Shown piece by piece: positions 42,765-52,087 of a stretch of DNA of 61,591 nt. The first letter of the stretch is position 1. Each line of letters begins with the position of its first letter. The DNA is from Clostridia bacterium. GTDB taxonomy: Bacteria; Bacillota_A; Clostridia; Oscillospirales; CAG-272. A model generated the notes under the pieces. It had not been told where the DNA came from and searched no databases. It saw only the letters and a list, made by a program, of their open reading frames with translations. The stretch is from assembly GCA_017462125.1 (NCBI GenBank), contig JAFTRQ010000077.1:1-61591 (forward strand), given 5' to 3'. The position numbers and the translations under genes are program-made.

Positions 42765-42900
42765 AATAAAGAGAAGTTCCGCTTCCACCCTGCCGCAAGG
42801 CGCGCAGTGGTCAATAGTTTTTTTACCGGCTCTAACTGTCGGGAAACTGTGCGCGGGACTTGGGTCCGGCGTTTTTTCTTTTGCGCCGTAAAGCTCGACA
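42765..42900 (+). promoter_or_regulatory. infC operon leader (L20-type autoregulatory leader) with internal terminator
   Basis: The leader contains AGTTCCGCTTCCACC, a GTGGTCAATAG segment and ACCGGCTCTAACTGTCGGG, phrases I associate with the Firmicutes infC/L20 leader, in which ribosomal protein L20 binds and represses its own operon. At 42852-42878 a CGC-GGAC/GTCC-GCG stem is followed by TTTTTT, an intrinsic terminator. Binding of L20 would be expected to favour termination. Family assignment is from memory of the sequence pattern. Confidence 0.6.
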
Positions 42901-42944
42901 AATATTATAAAACATATACATTTTATAAATGGAGGTGTGTACCC

Positions 42945-43481
42945 ATAGCAGCAAATAATTCAAAGGATACTCTTATCAACGAGGCGATCGATTTCCCTCA
43001 GGTCAGAGTTATCGGCTCCGAAGGAGAACAGCTTGGAATCATGAGTTCCGAAAAGGCGCTTCAAATGGCATATGATAAGGGACTTGACCTTTGCCTTATG
43101 ACAGCGCAGGCGAATCCGCCCGTGTGTAAGATTATGGACTTCGGAAAGTTCCGCTTTGAGCGTGAAAAGCGCGAGAAGGAAGCAAAGAAGAAGCAGCAGG
43201 TCGTCGAATTGAAGGAGATTCAACTCTCTCCCCGTATCGACACGCACGATTTTGAAACCAAAGTAAAGCAGGCGCGCAAATTCCTTGAGGCGGGCAATAA
43301 GGTCCGCGTTGTTATGAGATTCCGCGGAAGAGAAATGAGCCATATGGCGATCGGTCGCGAGATCATCGACAAGTTTGCAGAGGTCTGCGCAGAGGTTGGA
43401 ACAGTTGACAAAAAGCCGTCTGTCGACGGACGTATTATGAGCATGGTGGTTACCCCCATATCGCAAAAGTCCGCAAAATAA
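42945..43481 (+). CDS. infC: Translation initiation factor IF-3, apparent AUA start
   Basis: 178 residues. Binds the 30S subunit, blocks premature 50S joining and rejects non-standard start codons. N-domain INEAIDFPQVRVIGSEGEQLGIMS, linker of Lys/Glu, C-domain with KQARKFLEAGNKVRVVMRFRGREM. No ATG, GTG or TTG lies in frame near the N-terminus. The strong site GGAGGTG (42931-42937) points to ATA at 42945-42947, followed by GCA GCA AAT. Rare start codons in infC are known and let IF-3 repress itself. First gene of infC-rpmI-rplT. Confidence 0.93.
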   Translation: MAANNSKDTLINEAIDFPQVRVIGSEGEQLGIMSSEKALQMAYDKGLDLCLMTAQANPPVCKIMDFGKFRFEREKREKEAKKKQQVVELKEIQLSPRIDTHDFETKVKQARKFLEAGNKVRVVMRFRGREMSHMAIGREIIDKFAEVCAEVGTVDKKPSVDGRIMSMVVTPISQKSAK

Positions 43482-43516
43482 TATTTGTAAAATTTTAGCA
43501 TAAGGAGTATATAAAA

Positions 43517-43711
43517 ATGGGAAAAGTCAAGACACATAAGGCTTCTGCCAAGAGATTTTCGGTTACCGGCACAGGAAAGGTTAAGATGAACCACTGTCAC
43601 CACCGTCACAACCTGGGTCTTAAGACACAGAAGAGAAAGAGACACCTTCGTTCCGGCGCAATCCTGAGCGAATCCATGGCACCCAATATCAGAACACTTA
43701 TCCAGAAGTAA
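43517..43711 (+). CDS. rpmI: 50S ribosomal protein L35
   Basis: 64 residues, very basic, with the family pattern KTHKASAKRFSVTGTGKV and the final AILSESMAPNIRTLI. Site AAGGAG before the ATG. Second gene of the operon. Confidence 0.97.
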   Translation: MGKVKTHKASAKRFSVTGTGKVKMNHCHHRHNLGLKTQKRKRHLRSGAILSESMAPNIRTLIQK

Positions 43712-43743
43712 TTTAGTCGTAATCGAGAAAGGAAATAGGAAAA

Positions 43744-44097
43744 ATGGCAAGAATTAAGGGCGCAATGATGACGCGCAAGAGAAGAAAGAAGATATTGAAG
43801 GCTGCGAAGGGCTACTGGGGTGCGAAATCCAAGCACTTCAAGATGGCTAAGCAAGCCGTAATGAAGAGCGGCAACTATGCATACGTTGGCCGTAAGCAGA
43901 AGAAGAGAGACATGAGAAGACTCTGGATCACCAGAATTTCCGCGCAGGCAAAGGTTTGCGGTATGAACTACTCTACATTCATGAACGGACTCAAGAAGGC
44001 AGGCATTACTCTTAACAGAAAGATGCTCGCTGAGCTTGCAGTATCCGATAAGGAAGCATTTGCAGCTCTCGCAGAGCAGGCAAAGGCAGCCCTCTAA
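43744..44097 (+). CDS. rplT: 50S ribosomal protein L20
   Basis: 117 residues, family motifs [18 protein letters not shown] and [15 protein letters not shown], and [11 protein letters not shown]. Binds 23S rRNA early in 50S assembly and is the likely repressor of this operon through the leader at 42765-42900. Confidence 0.97.
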   Translation: MARIKGAMMTRKRRKKILKAAKGYWGAKSKHFKMAKQAVMKSGNYAYVGRKQKKRDMRRLWITRISAQAKVCGMNYSTFMNGLKKAGITLNRKMLAELAVSDKEAFAALAEQAKAAL

Positions 44098-44107
44098 TTA
44101 CTATGAA

Positions 44108-44141
44108 TAAAAAACCCGGTTTTGGTTATTACCGGGTTTTT
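44108..44141 (+). terminator. Terminator of infC-rpmI-rplT
   Basis: AAAACCCGGT pairs with ACCGGGTTTTT around a 10-nt loop, 11 bp after the rplT stop. Confidence 0.9.
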
Positions 44142-44264
44142 GTCATACATAGGGATAAAAAAATTTTGCCGGAAAGCGGATGATTTAGACGTTTTTGAAA
44201 GAAAAAATGCCGGATTCAGACGTTTTTCGTGTGTTGAAAATTGCTGAAGGGAGGCTGATGAAGT

Positions 44265-45113
44265 ATGGAAATCAGCAGAGAAATAATCACGTCGTCACAG
44301 AATCAGTTCGTCAGTCTTACCAGAGGCTTGGCGAACAAAAAGAACCGTGAGAGCGAGAAACTGTTCCGCTTTGACGGCGTAAAGCTGATGTGTGAGGCGA
44401 TCCGGAATGGAGTGGAGCTGGCGTTTGTGCTTGTCTGCGAATCCGAGATCGACGCGGTGCTTGAAAAAGCAAAAAGGCTTTACGGAATAAAAGCAAACGA
44501 CATCAATTGCCGCGTTTATACGGTGTCGCGGAGTGTGTTTGAACGACTGACCGAGGAGAGCGCGCCTGAGGGCGTGATCTGCGTGGCAAGATATATGGAT
44601 AGACTGCATCGCAGATCGGATCGAGAAGCTTGTTATGAGAATTTTTCGGAAAGGATCCTTCTGTTGGAGTCTGTGAGAGACCCGCAAAACGTGGGTGCGA
44701 TCGTTCGTGTTTCAGCCGCTTTTGGAGTCGATCGAATCGTGATGAGCTCCGATTGTGCGGACATTTATAATTCCAAAACGTTGCGCGCATCTATGGGAAC
44801 CTTATTTGGCGTCCGCATTGACAGAGTGGACGATTTTCCTTGCGCAGTAAAGAAAATTATCTCCTGCGGCAGGCGAGTTTTCGCGGCGGCGTTGGAGAGA
44901 GACGCGCAGAGGCTTGGCGAGCTTGAGCTTCGTCGGGGCGACTGCGTCATCATCGGAAACGAGGGGCACGGACTCAGCGAGGAGACCTTGCAGGCAAGCT
45001 CCGGATGCGTATATATTCCCATGGCGGAGAGCGTTGAATCGCTGAACGCCGCGACTGCAGCTGCAGTGCTGGTTTGGGAATTCTTTGGATCGAACAGAGG
45101 AGGTCGGGCATAA
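44265..45113 (+). CDS. TrmH/SpoU-family RNA 2'-O-methyltransferase (RlmB-like)
   Basis: 282 residues: N-terminal substrate-binding domain (about 1-110, ITSSQNQFVSLTRGLANKK) and the knotted SpoU domain with motifs NVGAIVRVSAAFG, IGNEGHGL and IPMAESVESLNAATAAAV. Methylates a ribose in rRNA or tRNA; the exact site cannot be read. The ATG at 44265 lies 8 nt after a GGAGG site. Its stop codon shares one base with the dprA start. Confidence 0.93.
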   Translation: MEISREIITSSQNQFVSLTRGLANKKNRESEKLFRFDGVKLMCEAIRNGVELAFVLVCESEIDAVLEKAKRLYGIKANDINCRVYTVSRSVFERLTEESAPEGVICVARYMDRLHRRSDREACYENFSERILLLESVRDPQNVGAIVRVSAAFGVDRIVMSSDCADIYNSKTLRASMGTLFGVRIDRVDDFPCAVKKIISCGRRVFAAALERDAQRLGELELRRGDCVIIGNEGHGLSEETLQASSGCVYIPMAESVESLNAATAAAVLVWEFFGSNRGGRA

Positions 45114-46471
45114 TGAGCAATTCTTTGAAATGGATCTGGCTTGCGGAAAAATGCGGTCAAGGAAGCGCAGAGGTGCTGACTTTGGTTGAAAGGTTCGGCT
45201 CTATCAAGGCGATATACGAGGCTGATTTCGATCGGTATACAGAGGCGGGAATCAGCGAAAGACTTGCGGCGGACCTTTGCGATAAGTCGCTTGTTCAGTA
45301 TCAGAAGATCGTAACGTATTGTACGGGAGCCGACGTGGGTATCCTTTGCTATGACGATGAGAGCTATCCCGTCAGCCTGCGAATGCTGAAGAATCCTCCC
45401 GCGGTGCTCTACTATATGGGTGAGCTTCCCGATTTTAACAAACGCCTTTGCATCGCGATCGTAGGCACGAGAAAAATGAGTGAATACGGTATGAAGGCGG
45501 CGTATAAAATAGCCTATGAGGTGGCCTGCACGGGAGCCGTGGTGGTCAGCGGTCTTGCGCTTGGAATCGACGGTATTGCGTCCTGTGCGGCAATTGCGGC
45601 AAAGGGAACGACGGTAGCGGTCCTCGGCTGCGGAATCGATATCACGTACCCGAAGGAGCATAAAAAGCTGAAGGATATTGTGAAGCAAAACGGCGCGATC
45701 ATCACCGAATACCCACCCTCAACCGAGCCCAGAGGAATGAACTTCCCCGTGAGAAACCGTATCATCAGCGGACTTTGTCAAGGAACCGTGGTTGTGGATG
45801 CCGACGAGAAGAGCGGCGCGATGATCACGGCGAAGAATGCGATCCTTCAGGGAAGAGACGTGTACGCTGTGCCCGGAAATATCGATGCGGAAAATGCGTC
45901 GGGAACCAATATGCTGATCCGTGACGGAGCGCAGGCGGTGCTTTGCGGAAGAGACGTGATACAAAATTACACGTTCATGTACCGCTCGACACTGGATACG
46001 ATGAATCTATTTCATTCCGAGAAAAAATCGGAATTTGATCCTGTTTTCGTCCGCAATATGGAAGTTGCGATGAGGGTAATAAACCCCTATTCAAAGGTCG
46101 AATTCAAGGATGATGGTACGCATATCGGCTTGAAGGGAGTATCGAAACGGGCTTCCGAGAAGCAGGAGCGTGACAAAACGGCTGCGAAGGCGTCCGAAGC
46201 ATCAAAAGCTTCGCCGCAGCCTCAGAGGGAGAACCCTCCCTTGAGTGAGACACCAAGCAGGAGCGGCGGAGACCAATCTGCCGCGGTGCTGGAGAAGCTG
46301 AGCGAAAAGCAAAGAAGAATTTTTGACGAGATGCCCTTGGATAGGGCTGTAACCGTGGATTATCTCACCAAAACGGGCTTTGCCTTGGGAGAGGTCATAT
46401 CCGCTCTGACCGTGCTTGAGATCAAGGGACTTGTGTCCTCGCTTCCCGGTGCGCTTTACGTAAGAAAATAA
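45113..46471 (+). CDS. dprA: DNA processing protein DprA
   Basis: Loads RecA on incoming single-stranded DNA in natural transformation. 452 residues from the ATG at 45113, 9 nt after AGAGGAGG. SAM-like N-terminal region (1-75), Rossmann-like DprA core (about 105-300) with GTRKMSEYG, VVSGLALGIDG and FPVRNRIISG, a low-complexity Lys/Ser/Pro spacer (about 345-385), and a C-terminal winged helix (390-450). Overlaps the methyltransferase gene by one base. Confidence 0.95.
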   Translation: MSNSLKWIWLAEKCGQGSAEVLTLVERFGSIKAIYEADFDRYTEAGISERLAADLCDKSLVQYQKIVTYCTGADVGILCYDDESYPVSLRMLKNPPAVLYYMGELPDFNKRLCIAIVGTRKMSEYGMKAAYKIAYEVACTGAVVVSGLALGIDGIASCAAIAAKGTTVAVLGCGIDITYPKEHKKLKDIVKQNGAIITEYPPSTEPRGMNFPVRNRIISGLCQGTVVVDADEKSGAMITAKNAILQGRDVYAVPGNIDAENASGTNMLIRDGAQAVLCGRDVIQNYTFMYRSTLDTMNLFHSEKKSEFDPVFVRNMEVAMRVINPYSKVEFKDDGTHIGLKGVSKRASEKQERDKTAAKASEASKASPQPQRENPPLSETPSRSGGDQSAAVLEKLSEKQRRIFDEMPLDRAVTVDYLTKTGFALGEVISALTVLEIKGLVSSLPGALYVRK

Positions 46472-46544
46472 AAAGATAATGAATCCCGTAAGCTTCGGCC
46501 TTCGGGAGATTCGGTAATCGTTTGAAAGGATATATACACGTTAA

Positions 46545-48863
46545 ATGGCAAATCTTGTAATCATGGAGTCGCCCTCCAAGGCGAATACGGTCAAGAGCTA
46601 TCTTGGCTCCAACTATAAGGTCATCGCATCTGTAGGACACGTGCGTGACCTGCCCAAGTCGACACTCGGTGTAGACATTGACAATCATTTTGAAGCACAT
46701 TATATCAACATCCGTGGAAAGGGAGACATTATCAAGGAGATCAAGAAGGAGGCAAAGGCCGCGTCCAAGATCTTCCTTGCAACCGACCCTGACCGCGAAG
46801 GCGAAGCAATTTCCTGGCATCTGGCGATCGCGCTGGGCATTCCGATCGAAAAAACGCAGAGAGTTACCTTCAACGAGATCACGAAGAACGTGGTCAAGGC
46901 GGCGATCAAAAAGCCCCGTAATATCGATATGAGTCTGGTTGACGCACAGCAGGCCAGAAGAATTCTTGACAGAATCGTGGGATACAAAATTTCTCCCCTG
47001 CTTTGGAAAAACGTAAAGAGCGGTCTCTCTGCGGGACGCGTGCAGTCGGTTGCGACCCGAATCATCGTAGAGCGTGAGGAGGAGATCAAGAGCTTTGTAC
47101 CCGTTGAGTATTGGACCATTGAGGTTACTCTTCTGTCGGGTGACGGAAAGCCCTTTACCGTTCGCTTTTTCGGTGATGCAAGCGGCAAGCTTGAGCTGTC
47201 CGACGAGAAGGATGCGATGAAGGTGGTAAGTGCAATCGAGGGCAAGCAGTTCGAGGTCAAGAGCGTCAGACGCTCTACTCGTCATAAAGCCCCCGCGCCT
47301 CCCTTTACGACCTCTACGCTTCAGCAGGAGGGCTATAGAAAGCTCGGATTCCAATCTCAGCGTATTATGAGAGTGGCGCAGGAGCTTTACGAGGGTATCA
47401 ATCTGGGTAGCGAAAACGGTGGTGTGCAGGGTCTGATCACCTATATGCGTACCGACTCGCTCCGTGTGTCCGCAGAGGCACAGGATGCTGCAAGAGCATA
47501 TATCGCGGATAAATACGGCGATCAGTACAATACCGCAGAGCCCAGAGTGTTCAAGTCCAAGTCGGGTATTCAGGACGCCCACGAGGCGATCCGCCCCGCA
47601 AGAGTGGAGCTTGAGCCCAAAAAGGTCAGAGCGTTCCTTTCCGCAGATCAATATAAGCTGTATAAGCTGATTTGGGACAGATTTGTGGCAAGCCAGATGG
47701 AGTCCGCAGCGTTGGCTACGCTGAACGTGGATATCGAGAGCGCGGGCTACGTGTTCCGCACGGGCGGATATACCGTGACGTTCCCCGGATATATGGCTGT
47801 ATATGAGGAGAGCGTGGACGAAAGCGCACAGAACAACGCAGATCCCTCCGAGCAGAAAAATGCCAAGATCCCCGATCTTGCAGAGGGTGAAAAGCTTGAA
47901 TCCGACCATATCGATCCTGCAAGGCACTTTACCGAGCCGCCTCCTCGCTATAACGAGGGATCCTTGGTCAAATTCCTTGAGGAGAAGGGAATCGGCCGTC
48001 CCAGCACCTTTGAATCTACGATTACGACTATTATTTCGAGAAATTACGTGAAGCGTGAGGGTAAGACGCTTGTTCCTACGCCCTTGGGCGAGATCACCAC
48101 GAGGCTGATGTGCGAGAATTTCGAGAGCATCGTGGACTATAAATTTACCGCAGAGATGGAGGATCAGCTGGATGCTATCGAAAAATCCGAGCTCTCCCTT
48201 GAGCAGGTGCTTACGGATTTCTGGAAGGATTTCTCCGTACAGCTCGAGACCGCAACGGAGAAGCTTGGCAACACCAGCATCGAGATCCCCGTTGAGGAGA
48301 CCGACATCGTCTGTGACAAATGCGGAAGCCGAATGATCGTGAAAAACGGCAGATTCGGTAAATTTGCCGCGTGTCCCAACTATCCCAAATGCCGTAACAC
48401 CAAGCCCTTGACACAAAATAAGCCCGATGTCATCCCCGAGGCAGTTGAGAGCGACGATGAGAAGCAAGAGGAAAAGAAGATTATCGTAGCCGATTTCAAG
48501 TGTGAGAAGTGCGGCGCGGATATGGTGCTCCGCAACGGTCGATACGGCTCCTTCTATGCCTGTGTCAACTATCCCACCTGTAAATTTACCAAGCCCAGAA
48601 CCAAGGAGGTCGGCGTTCCTTGCCCTCTCTGCGGTGCAAAGATCGTAACCAGATACAGCAAGAGCAGAACCGTGTTTTACGGCTGTGAGAAGTATCCCGA
48701 ATGTAACTTCTCGTCCTGGGATCTTCCCGTGGCAAAGGCATGCCCTAAATGCGGCAAGAACCTTTTCCACAAGAAGGGAAAGCCGATGCTGATCTGTCAC
48801 GATGAGGCTTGCGGATACAGTGAGCCCTACGTTGCAAGCGGCGATGAGGGCGACGAAAACTGA
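46545..48863 (+). CDS. topA: DNA topoisomerase I (type IA)
   Basis: Relaxes negative supercoils. 772 residues: Toprim domain with ATDPDREGE (79-87), central domains, catalytic Tyr300 in GLITYMRTDS, and three C-terminal four-cysteine zinc ribbons (CDKCG, CEKCG, CPLCG starts) plus a final CPKCGKNL. The AAAGGA site is about 14 nt from the ATG, longer than usual. Follows dprA as in most Firmicutes. Confidence 0.97.
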   Translation: MANLVIMESPSKANTVKSYLGSNYKVIASVGHVRDLPKSTLGVDIDNHFEAHYINIRGKGDIIKEIKKEAKAASKIFLATDPDREGEAISWHLAIALGIPIEKTQRVTFNEITKNVVKAAIKKPRNIDMSLVDAQQARRILDRIVGYKISPLLWKNVKSGLSAGRVQSVATRIIVEREEEIKSFVPVEYWTIEVTLLSGDGKPFTVRFFGDASGKLELSDEKDAMKVVSAIEGKQFEVKSVRRSTRHKAPAPPFTTSTLQQEGYRKLGFQSQRIMRVAQELYEGINLGSENGGVQGLITYMRTDSLRVSAEAQDAARAYIADKYGDQYNTAEPRVFKSKSGIQDAHEAIRPARVELEPKKVRAFLSADQYKLYKLIWDRFVASQMESAALATLNVDIESAGYVFRTGGYTVTFPGYMAVYEESVDESAQNNADPSEQKNAKIPDLAEGEKLESDHIDPARHFTEPPPRYNEGSLVKFLEEKGIGRPSTFESTITTIISRNYVKREGKTLVPTPLGEITTRLMCENFESIVDYKFTAEMEDQLDAIEKSELSLEQVLTDFWKDFSVQLETATEKLGNTSIEIPVEETDIVCDKCGSRMIVKNGRFGKFAACPNYPKCRNTKPLTQNKPDVIPEAVESDDEKQEEKKIIVADFKCEKCGADMVLRNGRYGSFYACVNYPTCKFTKPRTKEVGVPCPLCGAKIVTRYSKSRTVFYGCEKYPECNFSSWDLPVAKACPKCGKNLFHKKGKPMLICHDEACGYSEPYVASGDEGDEN

Positions 48864-48882
48864 TCGTTGGGATTTGAATGAT

Positions 48883-50274
48883 ATGGAAAATGTAAAATTT
48901 GTTAACGTTTACGGTGCAGGCCTTGCAGGCTGTGAGGCCGCGTGGCAGATCGCCAAGCGCGGCATTCACGTTCGTCTCTTTGAGATGAAGCCCGAAAAAT
49001 ATACCCCCGCACATCACAGCGAGGGATTTGCGGAGCTGGTTTGCTCCAACTCGCTTCGCTCCGACAGAGTGACCAACGCGGTAGGACTTCTCAAGGAGGA
49101 GCTGTACCGATTGGATTCTCTGATCATGGAGGCGGCATACGCTACGAGAGTTCCCGCAGGCTCGGCGTTGGCGGTGGACAGAGAGCTTTTCTCGGCATAC
49201 GTTACCGAAAAGATCAAAAGCCATCCCAATATCGAGGTGATCGGCAGGGAGGTCGATTCTGTGGATGAGGGTGTGATCACCGTCATCGCGACAGGTCCCC
49301 TTACAAGTGAGCCTATGGCTGAATATATCGAAAAAACCTTGGGCTGTGAGGGATTGCACTTTTTTGACGCGGCGGCGCCTATCGTGGATGCGTCGACCTT
49401 GAATATGGACGTGGTTTATGCGGCGTCCAGATACGATAAGGGTGATCCCGATTACCTTAACTGCCCTATGACGCGAGAGCAGTACGATGCCTTTTATACC
49501 GAGCTTATCACCGCCAAGGAGGCGGAGCTGAAGGACTTTGACAGAGACCTGCAGAAGGAGCTGAAGGTGTTTGAGGGCTGTATGCCTGTAGAGGTTATGG
49601 CAAGAAGAGGCTATGATACTCTGCGCTACGGTCCGCTCAAGCCTGTAGGACTTGTGGATAAGAGAACGGGCGAGGAGGCATATGCCGTTGTGCAGCTCCG
49701 CAAGGAGAACGCAGAGGGAACGATGTATAATCTTGTGGGATTCCAGACCCATTTGACCTTCCCCGAGCAAAAAAGAGTGTTCGGAATGATCCCCGGGCTT
49801 GAAAACGCCGACTTTCTGCGCTACGGTATTATGCATAGAAATACCTATCTGGATTCGCCCAAATATCTGAACGCGGACTATTCGATGCGAAGCCGTGCAA
49901 ACGTCTTTTTCGCAGGTCAGATGACCGGCGTAGAGGGATATATCGAATCGGCAGGCTCAGGCTTTGTTGCCGGAGTGAATGCCGCTATGCGCGTGCTTGG
50001 CGAGGAGGCTGTCATTTTCCCCAGAACAATGATGCTGGGTGCGATGGCAAGCTATATCAGCACAGGAAGCGTAAGCGGAAATTTCGTGCCTATGAATGCG
50101 AACTTCGGTATTGTGGAGCCTCTTGACCACCGTGTCAAGGGCGGAAAGATCGCCAAATATGAGGTCATTGCCACACGCTCTCTCGACGTTTTGAAGGAAT
50201 ACGGTGCAAGACTCGGTGCGAAAAACTATAAAATACATACGGAAGAGGAAATTAACGATGCGGATAATCGTTGA
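48883..50274 (+). CDS. trmFO: Folate/FAD-dependent tRNA (uracil-5-)-methyltransferase TrmFO
   Basis: Forms m5U54 in the tRNA T loop with methylenetetrahydrofolate. 463 residues from MENVKFVNVYGAGLAG; FAD-binding GAGLAGCEAAW, motifs LRSD(R) in CSNSLRSDRVTNAVGLLK and GQMTGVEGYIESA. The ribosome binding site is weak, so translation may be coupled to topA, which ends 19 bp earlier. plsX overlaps its 3' end by 17 bp. Confidence 0.96.
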   Translation: MENVKFVNVYGAGLAGCEAAWQIAKRGIHVRLFEMKPEKYTPAHHSEGFAELVCSNSLRSDRVTNAVGLLKEELYRLDSLIMEAAYATRVPAGSALAVDRELFSAYVTEKIKSHPNIEVIGREVDSVDEGVITVIATGPLTSEPMAEYIEKTLGCEGLHFFDAAAPIVDASTLNMDVVYAASRYDKGDPDYLNCPMTREQYDAFYTELITAKEAELKDFDRDLQKELKVFEGCMPVEVMARRGYDTLRYGPLKPVGLVDKRTGEEAYAVVQLRKENAEGTMYNLVGFQTHLTFPEQKRVFGMIPGLENADFLRYGIMHRNTYLDSPKYLNADYSMRSRANVFFAGQMTGVEGYIESAGSGFVAGVNAAMRVLGEEAVIFPRTMMLGAMASYISTGSVSGNFVPMNANFGIVEPLDHRVKGGKIAKYEVIATRSLDVLKEYGARLGAKNYKIHTEEEINDADNR

Positions 50275-51304
50275 TATAATGAGCGGAGATAATGCTCCTC
50301 TCGAGCCCCTGCTCGGTGTTGACCGCGCGGCAAAGCAGAGCTATTCCGAGGGAGTGCAGTATACGCTGGTAGGCGATGAGAATATAATCAAAAAACTTGC
50401 GGAGGAGAATAAGATCGATCTGACGCAATATACTATTCGCCATACCGATATCGTCCTGACGATGGAAGACGAGCCGATGGCGGTGATGAGAGAAAAGAAG
50501 AATTCATCTCTCGGGCTTTGTCTGCAGATGCTCGCGGCAGGCGAGGGCGACGCTATGGTCAGCTGTGGCAACACCGGTGCGCTGTTCAGCGGTGCGTCGC
50601 TGATCGTCAAGAGAGTAAAGGGAATACACAGAGCGGGAATAGGAGCGATCCTGCCCCTTGCAAATCCCGTGTTGCTTCTCGATTCGGGCGCAAGCGTCAG
50701 ACCCAACGAGGAATATATGGCAGGCTTTGCCGTTATGGGAAACGCGTTTATGAAGGCGCTTTACGGTGTTGAAAGCCCCAGAGTGGGACTTCTTAACAAC
50801 GGTACCGAGGAGCATAAGGGAACCGAGCTTCAGCAGGCGGCTTACGTAAAGCTGAAGGAAAGCTCTCTTATCAATTTCGTGGGCAACGTTGAGGGCAACG
50901 GACTTGTTCTCGGCGCGTGCGACGTCTGCGTTACCGACGGCTTTACGGGTAACGTGACCCTTAAGGCTATCGAGGGCATGGGTAAGCTCTTGTCCGGTGA
51001 GATCAAAACTATGTTCGGCAGCGGGCTTGGCGGAGCTTTAGCTTATCTTTTAGTCAAGAAAAAGCTTAAAAATTTCAAGAAAAAATTCGATGCGAAGGAG
51101 CACGGCGGAGCTCCCATTCTGGGACTTTCAAAGACCGTGATCAAGGCGCACGGATCATCCAACGCAAAGGCGTTTTCCAACGCGATTCGTCAGGCTGTGA
51201 ACTGTGTGAATAAGGGCGTTGTAGATATTATTGCGGCAGAAGCGGAAAAGCTTGAGCAGGAAAGGCTTGCCAATGCCGAAAAGGCTTCGGAAACGAAGGA
51301 ATGA
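50258..51304 (+). CDS. plsX: Phosphate acyltransferase PlsX
   Basis: Converts acyl-ACP to acyl-phosphate for phospholipid synthesis at the membrane. 348 residues from MRIIVDIMSGDNAP; NTGALFSGAS, LNNGTEEHKGTE and VTDGFTGNVTLKA are family motifs. The ATG at 50258 has GAGG upstream and lies inside the end of trmFO. Unlike many Clostridia, no acpP follows. Confidence 0.95.
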   Translation: MRIIVDIMSGDNAPLEPLLGVDRAAKQSYSEGVQYTLVGDENIIKKLAEENKIDLTQYTIRHTDIVLTMEDEPMAVMREKKNSSLGLCLQMLAAGEGDAMVSCGNTGALFSGASLIVKRVKGIHRAGIGAILPLANPVLLLDSGASVRPNEEYMAGFAVMGNAFMKALYGVESPRVGLLNNGTEEHKGTELQQAAYVKLKESSLINFVGNVEGNGLVLGACDVCVTDGFTGNVTLKAIEGMGKLLSGEIKTMFGSGLGGALAYLLVKKKLKNFKKKFDAKEHGGAPILGLSKTVIKAHGSSNAKAFSNAIRQAVNCVNKGVVDIIAAEAEKLEQERLANAEKASETKE

Positions 51305-51343
51305 CCGTGAGGGTCAAACTTTTCAGAAAGGTGTGAAATCAAT

Positions 51344-52087
51344 ATGGCGGTGAACAGTCAAACCGAGCTCGTTTTGCTTGAAGAAACGGTAGGCTATGAA
51401 TTTAAAAATAAAGAGCTTTTGGTCAGAGCGCTGACCCATTCATCCTATTCCAATGAGTCGGGACTGAAGAATCATCATATACATTGTAACGAGAGACTTG
51501 AGTTTCTCGGAGACAGCGTTTTGTCGCTGATCACAAGCAACTATCTTTACAGTAAGTTTTCGGACTGCCCCGAGGGTGAGCTGACGAGAATGAGAGCAGA
51601 GGTCGTTTGCGAACGTGCGCTTTCGGGTTACGCTTGCAAGATCGGCTTGGGCAAGTTCCTTTTGCTTGGAATTGGTGAGGAAAAGAACAACGGCAGAACC
51701 CGAAAGAGTATTCTTGCAGACGCGTTTGAGGCATTGCTTGCGGCGATGTATCTCGATGCGGAAGAAGATGGAATGGAAACGGTAAAGCGCTTCCTTTTGC
51801 CTTTTATCGCAAAGGAAATAGAGAGTATTGGTAAAAGCACGGGCTTTAACGGAGACCCCAAAAGCCTGCTTCAGCAGTTCGTACAGCAGGCAGAGGGCGA
51901 TTTCCTTGAATATGCCGTCGTGGGTCAGAGCGGTCCCGATCATATGAAGCTTTTCAAGGTGGAGGCGAGGCTGAACTCCAACGTGATCGGTCGCGGACAG
52001 GGCAGGAGCAAGCGAGAGGCAGAACAGAACGCCGCCCGTGAGGCATTGGCGCTGTTCAGCGTGATCCCGCACGAAAATGAAAACTAA
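51344..52087 (+). CDS. rnc: Ribonuclease III
   Basis: Cleaves double-stranded RNA, including rRNA precursors. 247 residues: catalytic motif NERLEFLGDSVL (Glu53, Asp57), later acidic residues in DAFEALLAAMYLD, and a C-terminal dsRNA-binding domain (about 165-240) with GRSKREAEQNAAREAL. AAAGGTG site before the ATG. Overlaps the next gene by 11 bp. Confidence 0.97.
   Translation: MAVNSQTELVLLEETVGYEFKNKELLVRALTHSSYSNESGLKNHHIHCNERLEFLGDSVLSLITSNYLYSKFSDCPEGELTRMRAEVVCERALSGYACKIGLGKFLLLGIGEEKNNGRTRKSILADAFEALLAAMYLDAEEDGMETVKRFLLPFIAKEIESIGKSTGFNGDPKSLLQQFVQQAEGDFLEYAVVGQSGPDHMKLFKVEARLNSNVIGRGQGRSKREAEQNAAREALALFSVIPHENEN

Noticed and set aside
42684..42944. Upstream extension of infC to an ATG at 42684
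   Set aside because: That ATG precedes the promoter (42727-42755) and the extension translates the leader and its terminator, so it cannot be the real start.
46478..46512. Hairpin between dprA and topA as a terminator
   Set aside because: GAATCCCG/CGGGAGATTC pairing is interrupted and has no T-run; read-through into topA is more likely.
46422..48800. 792-codon open frame on the minus strand opposite topA
   Set aside because: It mirrors the codon pattern of topA; the + strand protein has the full topoisomerase motifs. Similar antisense frames opposite ftsY, smc and the GH106-like gene were rejected for the same reason.
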